A DNA stretch of 64,000 nucleotides from Aphelocoma coerulescens (lineage: Eukaryota; Chordata; Aves; Passeriformes; Corvidae), in assembly GCF_041296385.1 (NCBI RefSeq), contig NC_091015.1:52642345-52706344 (forward strand), given 5' to 3'. The notes under the pieces are model-generated. The model did not search any database. It saw nothing but the letters and a program-made list of their open reading frames with translations, and was not told the DNA's origin. Position numbers and translations under genes: made by a program. The first letter of the stretch is position 1, and every line of letters begins with the position of its first letter. This document shows positions 32,201 to 46,438 of this stretch, one piece after another.

Positions 32201-33894
32201 TCTGTCCAAAGTATACATGCCAAAGGGAAGAGTGAAGCAGAAATCCCAACTAATTATCATATGCTTGGTCTTGTGTTGAAGTATCATTTTTAAAGAGACG
32301 TTAACAAAGATTTTCTATAAAATGTGGTTGTTATATATTTTCAAACATTCTTTAATGATGCCATCAAGAATCCCACACCCCTGCACAAAAAATTTGAGTT
32401 CCAGTCCTAAAGTGAAGTCATTATAATGGTTCCATAATAGTGAGACTTCAGCAGTCATAGTCACCCATAAACAAAACACAATAAACCAGCAAATCTTATA
32501 AAAACTAGTCAGTTATTAATTTCATGGTAAGGTCTCTAGAAGGACAAGAAAAGATTCCAAGAGCCAACAGTGATCCTTAATCAAATAGCTTAGGAACCAC
32601 CCATTATACAGATTAAAAAATCAGGACATCCATTCTTGATTTTTGAGGTATATTGAAGTATTCTAAAGAAAGTATATTTTATGACCTGCACTCTTAAATA
32701 ATGGAGGAAGATGATCAGCTCATGTTTGTTTTCAGAAAGACAACATATTATATATTTATGAAGTATAGATTACTCTCATACACCTTCTGCATAGGCAAAA
32801 ATCACACCAGGAGAGATCAAAAGGAGGGTGGGGACATAACAGTGGAGGAAGAAAGAAGTCCAACTGCTGAAAACTGGGAATGGACTGAGAAGACAGACAG
32901 GAAAGTCTGGGAGCTGTGGTACTCCTCCCTTCCAGACCCATCCATCAGACAAAGTGGATACATAAGGACATTCACACAACACAGAGGAGAGAACACCTGA
33001 GGCTTAGTGGGCTTTAAGGCCCTAAAGATGGAATTTCTGGTAAATGGTAAAATACCTGTTGTAGAAAATATTGCTGTAGAGAGCTCAGCAGAGGACCCTG
33101 AGACAAGTTTGGGTATGATAGGAATGGAACAACAATACACAAAGGACCCAAAGTTTTAGCATTTAAAGAACTCTGCTTATAGATCTCTGCAAACTAATTC
33201 ATTTACTCATAAGATGCTTATGAAATCAAGTCTACAAGTGTAATTATTCTTATTTTATAGAGAGGAAGTCAGCAGAGGCAAGCTGAGCAACCTTCTCAAA
33301 GCCAGTGAGCTACTGTAAGAGCAACAATAAAAATGTGAGCTCCAGGGCTTGTTCACAAGAAATTTTTTAAAGATTTGAGGCCAAAAAAGATAAGCAGTTC
33401 CAAAGGGGAAGTAGAGGAATACTCCAAGGGAAAAAAAACCCCACACAAATTGAGCAAATATCTGCCCAGCAAGGGTCTTAAAGAGCATGCCTGTCACAAA
33501 ATTTATCCAAGTATTTTATCTGAGGGACTGAAAATTTTAACCCACATGAAATGTTGTTTTAAATAATTATTCTGATTTCACAGTGATAATGTGGAAGAGG
33601 AAAAAGATATGAGGGGAAGGAAGGTGAAAAGTGGGCTAGCTGAGCAGCAAAGAGAAACAGTATTGCCTAGCTCTTGGTTCTGAGCTCATGCTCATGGCCA
33701 TGCTATAGTTTGGAAAAATTCCAAGCACTGAGAAGTCGAAACAGAACAGGTAGGTTGAAGCATTAGGAATGCTCAGCAATTCCTTTGTATTTTAACTTCA
33801 TCCTTACACCCCAAAAGAGAAAAATATTACAGGAAAAAAAGGAACTGAATTATGATTTCATTAAAAAGAATGTAAACAGTAATTTGAAAACAAA

Positions 33895-34050
33895 GGGCGA
33901 TGCAATTTGTTGCGTAGTCACACAACATTCCTCTTGGATTTGAAATGCACCGGCGGCAGTTCCACCCCTTCTGAAAGTACAGCCTGACGTCTCACAGTTC
34001 AGCCTGAGCAGCTGCTGGAGCTACAAAGCCCTTTTTCCTCTTCTGTCAGG
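33895..34050 (+). promoter_or_regulatory. ACP3: putative proximal promoter / 5' UTR of copy 2
   Basis: The 150 bases before the ATG are richer in GC and CpG than the surroundings and include TGACGTCT at 33985, seven of eight bases of a cAMP response element, and a CAGCTG E-box at 34010. There is no convincing TATA box. Placement of the transcription start is unknown. Confidence 0.3.
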
Positions 34051-34164
34051 ATGGGTGTGATATGGCTTCCCAACCCGTCTAGGATCCTGTGTTTTTCTTT
34101 TCATATTATTCTCATTCTGCTTCAACAGACTACTGCAGCACGAGAACTGAAGTTTGTGGTTGTA
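34051..34164 (+). CDS. ACP3: copy 2 exon 1: start and signal peptide
   Basis: 38 codons starting at an ATG in strong context (A at -3, G at +4), with a hydrophobic core [10 protein letters not shown], cleavage around TTAA, then RELKFVVV, which matches mature ACP3. Donor GTA|GTAAGT, phase 0. Confidence 0.92.
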
Positions 34165-37100
34165 GTAAGTAGATTTGTTCTCTGTTTTGTTGTGGGGAAT
34201 ACAGGGACAGAATTACATCTGTTGAATCAGACAAGGTGTGCAGTTGCTTTGCCTGTCTTCAAACTTTAAAATAACTACTGCTGCCTTTTGCTTACTGAGC
34301 TTAAAGACCTTATTTAAAGAAAGACAAAAATGTCTCTAGTTATTAGAATTTTCATCTCCTAAGCTCCAGTTATTATTCCAAGATAACTGACTTTGTGGTA
34401 GATGCATAGTGCAGAGGAGTTAAGAGATGCAAAGTCTACATTTACCTATTCTTCCTTAGTTTAAGCTGACACTCCAATGCATAATGTGAGAGCTGGTGAT
34501 TACGGACTACCTCTTCTATGCTTGGAAGCTGAAGCTTATGATGTTACAGAAGTTACCACCCAAAAACACACACAAATTTCCATTTCACAATAACTGTATT
34601 GTCACAGCAGTACACTGAGAAACAGAAATAGATAGGCATTTTTATGTAGAGATTTGAGATGTGTTTCATTAACTTCAGTTAGGCTGAAAACAGACTTTAA
34701 TAATTCTTTTGCTGGGCCATTTCTTATTTCAAAGTAGCTAAACACTACTTCAATGCCACTTTCTCAAATATCTCTAGAAAAAGAGAGATTAATTCAATGT
34801 AATACTTTGGATCATGAAGGTTGAACCATAGTCCTTTTCATTCTTTTTTTTAAATAAAAGGTATAATGATAAAGAATAGTTAGCCCAAAGTAATAATTTC
34901 TATACAGAGTTGAGGGGATTGGAATAAATTTTTATAAATAGGCAATTGAAGATCTTCTCCTTCAGCCTTTCTCTCAGACATTATGTGTGCATACAGGTAA
35001 GAGGCAGAAGTACTGTGTTCCAAACATACCATCTGACTCTAGATAGTATTTCATGTACAGTTGTCTATTGGCTGCATTGTAGATGCACAGCTTGGAGGGA
35101 GGCCAGAGTGCACAGGAAAAACCAGTTCCTACTTCTGCTGAGACACCACACATAGCAGGGACCCAACGCTAATTCCAGTAACATTCTGTATATAGCAATA
35201 TACTTAAATGTTGTTTCAATGATAACAGGGAGAAATGGACACACAGATGAAAACAGCACGCCTTGGAGCATTAACTCCTTGAGAGGAATGAGATTTTTAT
35301 TGAATTGTAGCTGTTACTGTGTTCTGACAATGTCATGGTTTTGCAGAGAGTTACTGGAAATGCTTATCATTATGGAGATAGAGGCTTCTTATCCATAATC
35401 ATCGGCTTACCATAACTGTGCAGCCACCTAACAAAAAACCCCCAATTTTTAGGGTAACTTGTCACAATAAACATTAAAATAGTCAAAAAATTTCATTTAA
35501 CCTGTCTTCCTTTTAATCCTGTTACTTTTGTTTAGGCTGACCAATCACCTAAAAAGTTACAATAGGTTTAATCTTATCACAGTATACATTTTCTTTTCTC
35601 AAGGCATCGTTTACGTATGCTCTATTGAATTTTGCCTTTTGAACTCATTAATTGAATTTTCGTAGGAACAGAATTACTAGCATAAATAAATAGGATAGGA
35701 ACTGACCCCAGAGCATATCACTGATATAATGGGATATAATGGGGGTATTGCTACAGTCAAGGCAAGTCTAAAAGGCATCTTTCTGAGATAATTGAACAGC
35801 CATTCTCCAGCTCTCCTATGTAAGTTACTACATTTTCACCTGGGAGTATTACTGCATTGTGAAAATTGTCACAATGACTTTTAAAAACTGTCTTAGCAGA
35901 ACTGCACAATATAAAATACATCTGCAGAGGAGAAGAAACAGATAAATGTTCGCTTTTGCTCACTTCTAGAACTGCGCTGTGCCTGGGAAACTGTCTCGCT
36001 CTCTCCTCACAACTTCCAACTTTTGCTGATTCTGTGCATTTTGATTATTGGCCACAAGTCCTTTTGTCTGAAAATCTCCAATTCAAGCCAATTTGTGGAA
36101 AGGCTTTTTAAATTTCGTTGTTTACATGTAAACACTAGCCTTCACCATAACTCTTTTGCACTGAATTTAAGATTAAAGGCAGAATTTAAATTTAAAGAAC
36201 TTCAGGACAATCAGGCACCCAAGGAGAAATGAAATACTGATTTATTGCCTCTGTTTAAAGAAGTTCTGCCCTGTAACTTCTGCCTCTACACATGCACACA
36301 TTTCACCTGTCATATATACAAAGAGGTGTGGTTTCTGAGGTACTGTGATTTCATCATGTCTTTCTTCTTACAACTCAGGATAGGAAGAGTTGACTGAGCG
36401 TGTTATCTGTGAGCGTGATTTGTCTAATCAAGCCAAGCCATCTGAAACTTTGACTAAACATGCTCAGTATTTCTACATCTCTGGTTTCCCTGAACTGGCA
36501 GCTTGATGGTTCACTTGACTTTTGTTTCTTCATTCCTATTGCTGGCTTCAAAGGAAGAAATCTTTTTGTTTGAAGTTAAGTCTGTTAATAAAAGTGTCTG
36601 CAAGAGGCTCACTATCACTCAGAGACAGATACTTCACTGTAATTCATGGCATTTCTAAAGGAAGATCTTATGTATATATGTGTATACTACATATGCCATA
36701 TTCTCAGTTCACCCTCTCCCCTGCACCAGTTTGTCTCCAATATGATTTTTCACCTGACAACAATGGAAGCAAATGCTGGACAAAGTCTGAGTCATGTGAC
36801 CATTCTCATATGAAGTGATCACACTCACAAAGTTACCAAGAGTGAATGGATGAACCCAGACACCAAATCAGGTTCAAGCTGTATCAGAGTGGAAGGAAAG
36901 GATAATGGATTTGGTAATTATCCACCTACTGCTTTTGAGAACTGAGGCAAAGCACTTCAAAAAGGAGTGCAAAATTAATATAGCAAACAGATCTGCTTTG
37001 CTCTTCTTGTGTACATTCCCCTCACCCTCCCTTCTTTCTTGATTTCTGGTGTCTTTTCACCTTTTATGATGCTTCCTTTCTCCTTTTCTCTCATTCTGCC

Positions 37101-40100
37101 ATGTTCTGTGTCTTCTGAAAGGTCAGGAAGGCAAGCTGTAGGCCAGGAGTAATAAATGCTGCAGCACAAATGTTTTTAAGTTAATTTGAAGAATCAAATC
37201 ATTTTTAACAAAGCTGAAATTATGAGTGTTCAGAAACACATACTGATGAGTAAGGCAAGATCTGTAGGGATACACCTTCTTTTCCTATCAGGTGTTCTAA
37301 TGAAAAACACAGTTTCAAATTTTAAAAAAGTCTCCTAAGACATAGCTATGAGTGAATAAGTTAGTCTTTTAGGTTAAGTGGTTGGCCACACCGTCATTGT
37401 TTCATTTGCAACTGCAGCTGAAGCAAGGTCATTTTCAGAAGTAGCAAGGTTTGAGCACATACAAAAATCATTTGGCTAAGAAGTTTTGTCCTTCAATTCC
37501 TAAAAACAGGGTTCTGCCTTTTTAAGTGTTTGTTCCCTACTTGCTGCTCCAGCTTAGTATTCATATTTATGTGACACCTTGCAATGAAGGTGCAGAACTA
37601 CAAACAAGGAGGTGAACTCTTTCTTATTTTGTGTGGACTTAAAGAAACTGTGCTTCTTTTTAGAAGAACACACCCTCCACTCCTTCAATTTCTTAAGGTT
37701 ACAAAGAAATGAAATACTATTCTTTATATCTCCTCATATATTCAATATATCTTTTGATCTTGATCTTTTTGCACACTAACCTCTATTCAGGTAAAATGCT
37801 ACTCTGTTCTGGCTTATTGAAAGCTTTTAGGGGTTGAGTGTTGTGACTTGTAGAATGACTGTTGTGATACGCTCAGGGTTATGTCATACTTTAAACATAA
37901 AACATCACAAACCAGTATTTAAAATCTAACACATTGTCAGTAATTTTTCAATAATAAAAAGAGCATATTTATTGGCCAAGTGTGGATCTATTGTTAAATA
38001 CTGCCTAAAATAGACATAAAAAATAGTCATTTAAACATGTCAGTCAGTTTGAGCAGCTGTCAGTTACCCATAGAAATGCTTTTCTGTGAAGTTGGATAAT
38101 GTAACAAGAGAGGATGCAGCTATATTGTGATAGGGAATTAAACGTTCATTCTTCACACAGGCACCAGCTTGTCCAGAAAAACTTATGAATCCTACCTGAC
38201 ACCTATGTATGCCAGCATAAGGAAATGTGCAGTAGTACACCTTCTCATTCATTTTTCTTGCACACAACTGAATCAGCCACCAGACAGTGTAGCTCTTTAC
38301 TTATTCTCCTGTTCACTATGGGTGCACTGAGAAATTGTTATAAAGAACCAACTGAGATTCCAAATTAGTAAGAAAATAGATTTAAAGATAACTAAAAATT
38401 GCATAGAGAAGGAAAATAAAACCCCAAACAACAAACTTTATGGTGAGGGTGAAAAATGCTCCTTGATTTGCTGCAAAATATTCATTTCGGGTTGCTGACA
38501 TTGTCAGTGAAATTCAACTAGCAAAACAAAAAACATAATAAGCAGTCTTCTACATGGTTCTAATGGTAACTTATACTCTAGCAAACTTTGTTGTCTATTA
38601 TAGAAAATGAACAGAGGGAGAAAACTAATTATATTTTTCTTTAATGGATAGTATTTTCCATCTCTGAAGTACCTGCTCTAGCACAGGTTTGTTCACATTA
38701 ATAGAGAAGGCTGATGGAAAGGGTGTGTGTTGTAATTAAAACATTAAGTCACACCACTGGTGTTTACTTTGAAAAATATAAACATGAAACACCTCCCAGT
38801 GGGAGTGGCAAACTAACCAGAGTGTACAACCCTCTCTGATGTCTGGGTAAGAATGATGTGGCTTAATGAGGCAATGGAGAGTATTAATTATAAACAAGTT
38901 ATATACCACTGAGGTTTTAAGGAACAAATGTAATTTTATTAACAAATATATCATGCTGCTACATTGTCATTTTATTGTGCTAAGTCAGGAATGAAGCTGA
39001 TGATGGGAACATTGATAAGCAAGGTAAATTTTTCCAAAAGTTTGAATCAGCATCCTGGCAACTTGTCTGGAGCCCTGTGAATTTGTATTCCAGCATTTCC
39101 TTTCATGGGAAACTTTTGTGAATTTAATTTTTCTAAGCCCACACATCATATGCTTAGGGGGGATAATTCAGTTTTTCAGAATATTTTAATTTAGGGTTGT
39201 CATTTTCTTTGTATGCTGGAATAAAAATACAAAAAAGGTTCATTTAATTTTTTTTTTATTAAAAATTATATGATTGAATGCATCACACTAATATTGACCA
39301 TGCTGGAGTGTCCAGGATAGTAAAGGAACCAAACTCTTTGCTCTCACAGAATTTGATAGAATTTGATAGAAATAAAATCCTACAGATTTTCAAAAATATT
39401 TTTATACGTATATGTAGAAGTATTAATAATGGAAGTATTAATTAAGATAACTGTGAATGTTTATACTCTTTCATCTTTATATTTTAGGATGATTGAGAAA
39501 TTGAGCATAAAATCCATGTGTACATAGAAATACTTTTAAAGATACTGCTATGAAAAAAACAGTAACTGGAAAATTTCAGATGTGTATGACAGAGAAATGA
39601 AATACTAATCTAAGTACATCAGTAACTGGTTTAATATTCAGAAGTGCTGAGTTTCCAAAATTCAGTCAGATTTCCTGTCTAGATGCCTAGCTGTGAACGC
39701 AATCCCAACATCAACATCTTGGGTGATTAATTTTATGTTCTAGGAGGAAGAATCACCAGGCTTATGCCCACTTAATTCCTATCTAATTATACATATTCTT
39801 GAATGTAAAGGATGCATTCACATCCTACTTGACCAGGCTTCTGCAGACTCTCCAATGTTTTCATTTGAAAAATTACACTGGAAGTATAATGTATGCTTGA
39901 CTTCTAGTTAGATAAGAAAGGATTGTCAACAGTAATGAACTCAAGGGTTTTTACTTCAAGGTTTTCCGACATGGTGACCGAACACCAATTGTAAACTTTC
40001 CAACTGATCTACACAAAGAAAGCGAATGGCCCCAGGGGTTTGGACAGCTCACCAAGGTAGGTTGACTTCCTTAGAAGAACTTACAAATGCTACTAAAAGA

Positions 40101-43100
40101 GGAAGTGGGGAGATGTTTTTTGTGTTTGTCACTAAAGCATTTGCAACTCCCAAGTTCTGATAGTTGCTATTAGCTAATACCAAAACCAGTAATTCATAAA
40201 CATTTTTACAATGTTATTAATTCAGCTATTGTTGAATTGAAATCTTGTTCATCATAACTTTATAACTACCTTCCTAAAAGTAACAACTTCTTGATAGTGT
40301 GCCTGCATTCAAATAAATGGCAAGTTTAAACACTGTACTGTTAACACTGATGAAGTTCTAATAACCATTAAGCACTGAGCCCTGCGACAGCGCAAAGGCA
40401 TGACACCAGCCCACCAAGTCAAGTGAGAAGTCCACATCTCATCATTGGACTGGCAACCACCAGCTCACAAAACAACAGAAGACTCAAAGGAGAAGGTTGC
40501 TTCTGGGGACAACGTGTCTTCTAACAAGGCCACTTGCTGTCACAGTTTCACTAGGATGCTCTGAACCTACTTGTTCCTCTGGCATTTTAACATCAAGCCT
40601 TAGCTCTTTGACTGTATTTGACATATGAAGATCTGGAGCATAAAGAAGCCAATGCATTTCCTAATAACACTTTGTCATAGTGCAGAAGTATGAAACAGAG
40701 ACAGTTCACTGTTTAATGTTTGAAGGGAGGCTTGAAATATCTGTAAAATTCAGCCACTGAAACAATGCATTACTATCTTAGGTACCTAGCTTATGTAGTA
40801 AGAAGAAGTTCCTGCATTGGCATTGACTTTTTTGAAAGCTTTTTGCTATTTTGCTATCTTTTTAGAAACAGTAGTAAGAATGTACTTCTCTGATAGGTAG
40901 AAGTTTAAAAGTTCAGCTCAAGCTTTAGAAATTAATAACAGAAAAGACAGTGTGCAACCTAAGACAACTGCAGGCACACCAAGGCAAAGACAGAAGAATG
41001 CTACTTAAGGCATGAAATGTAAGCCACAAATTTACAAGGTTGAACAAATAACAGAGCGATGACAATGATAAATGCTAGGTTGTCAGTCATCATCTCTCAG
41101 CTGTCACTAAGTGACATATATTGTAAAGAACAACGTTGATCAGTGTCTACAGATCTACAGCACCGTGGAAACAGTATTTGTATAGCATCAGGAGCATTGC
41201 TTTTTTGTAGCAGATGTTGCAATCTTAGCATTTCAGAACATATAATTTCTTCATAGATATAAGTGAACATTTCTGTTAAAAATTCTAGATCACCTGAAAC
41301 ATACATGGTTGTTCTGGTTTTGGCTGAGAGAGAGCTGGTATGGGGCTCTGTTTCGGTTTTGTGCTGAAAACAGTGCTGATAATGCAGGGATGTTTTTGTT
41401 ACTGCTGAGCAGGGCTTACACAGATTCAAGGACTTTTCTGCTTCTTGTACCACCCTGAGTTTGTCTGGGGGTGCACAAGAAGTAGGGAGAGGATACAGCT
41501 GGGACAACTGATGTCCACTGACCGAAGAGATATACTGTACCATATGGTGCCATGCTCAGCATATAAAACTTGGTGGAGAAGGAGAAGGGGGCAGACATTC
41601 ATCTTGATGTCATTTCTTTTCCCAAGTAACTGTGATGGAGCCCTGCTTTCCTGGAGGCTTAACACCTGCCTGTCCATGGGAAGTGGTGAATAAATTCCTT
41701 GTGCTGCTTTGCTTGCATGTTTGGCTTTTGCTTTGCATATCAAACTGCCTTTAAACCCTTGAGTTTTCCCACCTTCACTCTTCTGATCCTCTCCCTGATT
41801 TCACCAGGGGCAAGTGAGTGAGCAGTTGTGTGGTGTTCATTTGCCAACTGGGGTTAACTGGTTCATTTGCCAACTGTATGTTGTACAGTTAATCACCACT
41901 TAAAAGCTGATTGCTAATGACAAAAAAAAAAAAGATAAGACATTTCTACATTAAAAGCCTGCAGTCACCTTAATCTGGTAGTCACTCATATGCTTGCCTT
42001 ACAGATTGGAATGCAGCAGCTATTTGAACTCGGACAGTACATGAGGAAAAGATATTCCAGCTTCTTGAACAGCACATACAACCGGCAAGAGGTATAGAGC
42101 AGATCTGTCTGGAGCACATTTCTCTGGCATAGCAGAACTATGGACTTATAAAAGCACATTATCATACTCATTTCATTAATGGAGAAATTAAGGTAACAGC
42201 AGAACATTTTTGAAAGTCAGACTTAATGTCAAGTTAAAAACAGAATAAAGTCTAACTTTCAGCTCTTACATTCTGTTTGGGTCTTTCCCAGCCTAATTTT
42301 CCCACACTGAACAGCTCCACACCACCAAATGAGTTGGGAATTTATACATTACTGTTTTACCCTGTTGAAAGATAAATGCCTATCCAGTCATGTGATGGGC
42401 CATGCTTACATACTTCATCCTGTAAAAGAGAGGTCTAACAGCTGTTTGGATGTGATTATCATACACTAAAGATCCATCATGGGGAAGACACCACTAACAT
42501 TTTGATCTGCATAGGAGGGATGCATTATGGGAAGGTATGAAAGACCTTTGCTATGCTTCCAAGAGATGTTTATGTTTTTAAGTACCTTAATATTCCTGAG
42601 GTATCACTGATAGATCATAGAATCATTTAGGTGGGAAAAGACCTTTATGAATTTCAAGACCAACTGTTAACCTGTCCACCACTAAATCATGTCCCCATGT
42701 CTACATGTATCAATGTTTTTCTGAATCTCAAAAAATAGAGAACTTCCTTCTTTGAAATGATGCTTTCTTATTCTCCCAGTTCAGTCTGAGGGTTAGATTC
42801 CAAATTAAAAGATGCTTTGGCAATTCCATTTATGAAACTGAAGTAGGGCCCTTGAAAGCTGAGTTATGGTTTCATTGTTTTGACTTTATGTAAATACATA
42901 AAACTGGAAATAAGAAGTCAGGATTGACAAGTTGGGTAAAATTTCCCTATTATTATTACAGTTTTCATTTCATCTTTAATTCTTTGCCATTCTATTTTCA
43001 GTTTTACATCCAAAGTACAGATTATGATCGTACCATTATGAGTGCCCAGTCATACCTTTCCGGCCTCTTTCCACCAATTAGCAGCCAAATTTGGAACCCT

Positions 43101-46100
43101 GAGCTTCTCTGGCAACCCATTCCAGTTCATATTTTTCAAAAATCACCAGAGCAGGTGAGTACTGGCTAGAAGCATTCTATAAAGTCTTAAACTTTCACAT
43201 AAGCAAAAAAACAGAAAAAAAAGGAAAAAAAGCTAAAAAACATTTTTATGCTTTTTGAGTTCAATATAATAGAAAATACCAAATGCAGCTACTGGCTGAC
43301 AAGTATGTCATAGGTCAACTGTAATAGCTACATGAAAATCCTCCTTCCACAGTTGCAGAATACCTGAATAGTCATATACCCTACCATTTTCTCCAAGGTC
43401 ATTCCTTCTGACCAGAACACTTTTGGACAGTATTCTGGGGAAGTTACCCTAAATCTTTACAGGAAACAAGTGCTTTTCTAAACATCACTCAACTAGGCAG
43501 ATCTTGTCTCTTTGGCAAGTTTGTTCCATAGTTAATTCAAGGAATTGAATTTTCACCAGCCACTGTAATGGCCTCAAAATTATTACCTTCCTATTCTGGT
43601 AGCATTTAGGCATTCTAATTACAGACAAGGGCTCTTTTATGCTCAGTGTTATAGAAACATTTAATGAAACCCTAGCACTTCTCTTGCAGATCATAAAAGT
43701 AGACCTACCTGAATAATAGGTCCTGTAGAAAAAGTTTTACTTCATGTAGCTCCCTCTGGCTGACTCATTTAGATTTTAATTTCACTTGCTCGTGACAAGG
43801 ACTCTGTAAGGAACAGTGTATCCAACAGAAAGTCTCATTTATTTCTGGCTTTGAGGACAGAAGTTGACTTTAAGGAAATTTGTACAAACCCCCTATTACA
43901 TAACTGCCTGTCACCAACATCAGAGGATGGACTCAGTCTTTAGGGGGCTGCCACACCCCTCCCCCTTTGATGTTCCTCCATTCTTGGCAACCATGTTTGA
44001 AAGCAGGTACAGAGAGAAAGGGTTTCTGCAAACTGGTTAGGAAACGTGTGATTCAGCCAGAAACTTAACCCTGTTCCTCAACAGAAAAGAATGCTGTCAC
44101 TGTTATTTAAATATGGGACACCAGAGGAAATTCTTTCACCAGAAGACCAAAAAAGCATCAAAGTGGTCAGAGCTTTGGCCATATAGTACCTCAAAGCCCT
44201 TAGGGGAATCACAGTGCAATGTAATAACCTGTTTGGGGAAGGCAAGCTCATTTGTAGGAGTCTCTAGTACCTCATCACTTCTGTGGCTGCTTCAGGAATG
44301 GGTATTGACACTTCTCTCAAACACATCTCTGCAGCAACTCAAAATGCCTTTTATATATGCAAATCACCTGGAAAAAACATTGTTCCCTTGTTAAACCAAG
44401 CAGATGTTTGAAGGTATTTTCAAGCCCCAAGCAACACAAAGTGGGAAATTGAAGCCAGGTACGGTCCTGTAAAAAACCATAATCACAGCTTATTTTTAAG
44501 CCACTGAGATCTATCAAGACTTGACAGGCAACAGTAGAGTACTGCTTAATGAAGCCAAAAGGAGTGGCTTAATTAATAACAACTAGAGAGGGATAATTAA
44601 GACATACAGCGAGAGAAACATTTGTTATTGTGTAATTAAACAACATTCCCCAGTTTCATATTGCAACTTTGAGCCTTCGTCCTCCAATGTGCTGCTGTTA
44701 CAGAAAAATTACACCCTTGGAAATCCATCCAAGTGAAAGTGGGCTACGGTCAGTTGGTGGCTGCTGCCAACTTCACCTTGGAGACATACTGGAAGTGCAG
44801 TCTGTTAATGTTATAGGATAATACTAGTGCTGGGTCAAAAATGCCCTAGTGATGTGACATAAAGTGCTGAACCAGCACAAGCTTGTTTTGTTCATCACGG
44901 CTTTTCACTGGCACTTTATGCTGTATCAGGTATCATTTGTCTTTCTGCAATTGATATAAACCATACTTGACAGAGCTCAGAGTTTGAAGGATGCATGTAT
45001 TTACATGTTGCTCAGATCAAATATGTGCTATCATGTGACCTTGTAATGCATACACTTGGAGTAATTAAAGTGAACCATATCTCTAAAGAACAGAGCCTTG
45101 AGGCTGATAGCCTTTTGATATTTCAGGAGCACAATTTATTTGTCACTCTCGTTTCAAGTTCTCTCTATGAAGCGGTATTTAAAATGCTTACCAAAATGTA
45201 CTGGTTATCTCCAAAGCGATGAGAGCTGGATGTGTAGATGCAGAAGCAATTCAGGTTCCAGGACCAGGTGGAGTTAAGTTATATCTGGGGGGATTCAGAA
45301 AATGAGAGGGAAATGGCTTCTTAAAATTTCTCATCGTGGACCCTGACCCATTTGTCAAAGCAATCCCCTGACAGACATGTGCAATTTCTTTTTGCCAAAA
45401 TCAGTTAAATTGAGGGAAATCAACCTATCATGGTATCAAGTAGCCATTGAAAAGTCAAACTACCACAGCCCTATGTAAACTCAATTAATGATTAAGGTAC
45501 CCAAACAAACAATTACTGAGTAGATCAAGCACAGCCATGAATCTACCTAAAAATATTACACCATTAATCTCAGCAACAGAAAAACAGAGGAGTGTTGATA
45601 ATTTTAGAACTATTCTAAGTTTTGCTTTTCATGTTTCAGAGGCTGAATTTTCCTCTGCCCAACTGTCCCCGTTTCGATGAACTTCAGCAAGAAACACAAA
45701 CATCTAAAGAATTTCAAAATAGAATACAACCATACATGGTAAGAGAAAACAAACAAAAAAAAACCCGAGATGTGAGAAAAAGGAAGGTAACTAAGTCATA
45801 GAAGTTATGGAATTGCATTTTTATCTTTTGTAAAAATGCAAAAATAAATTGAAAAAAATTAAAACCCTGTTTAGGCTACATACTAGAGAAAGATTTTTCA
45901 CCCAGAGGGTGGTCAGGCACTGAACAGGCTCCCCAGGGAAGTGGTCACAGCACCAAGCCTGACAGAGTTCAAGAAGCATTTGGACAATGCTCCCAGGCAC
46001 ACGGTGTGATTCTTGGGGTGTCCTGTGCAGGGCCGGAGTCGGACTCGATGATCCCTGTAGGTCCCTTCCAACTCAGCTTATTCTGTGATTTTGTGAGAAT

Positions 46101-46406
46101 TCTGTGAAAAGGTTGGGTGTTAGTGAATCTATCTGCATGTATGCTTGAGTATTTGTAGTATACTCTCCACTTTTTCCCCACAGGATTTTTTACAAACAAT
46201 GGCCATTAACACAGGGCTTGAATTAAACCACCTTAAAATACTGGACAATTTCCAGCTCTGGAATACATATGATACTCTACATTGTGAGGTAATAATAAAT
46301 CAATAAATGCCGGGGAAGAACGTAACTCCAGGGTTGGGTTTCAATTAAACCAGGCAATGTGTTTTCACAGGAATGAGTTGTCTTCTCTCCTATATTTCCT
46401 TTTTTC

Positions 46407-46438
<32 letters not shown>

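Larger units (their letters stand above)
25063..34050. other. intergenic region between the two acid phosphatase genes
   Basis: About 9 kb with no supportable gene. It contains the 3' UTR of copy 1, candidate poly(A) signals, an A-rich run near 31448 and scattered short frames. A segment after a pyrimidine-rich acceptor at 27493 is open for about 36 codons and is discussed as a possible relic of the lost membrane exon. No further RHGD or HDTT exon was seen, so there is no third copy here. Confidence 0.55.

Noticed and set aside
41097..41743. Several overlapping frames near 41.1-41.7 kb
   Set aside because: Mostly frames through the solo LTR; no retroviral protein is encoded.
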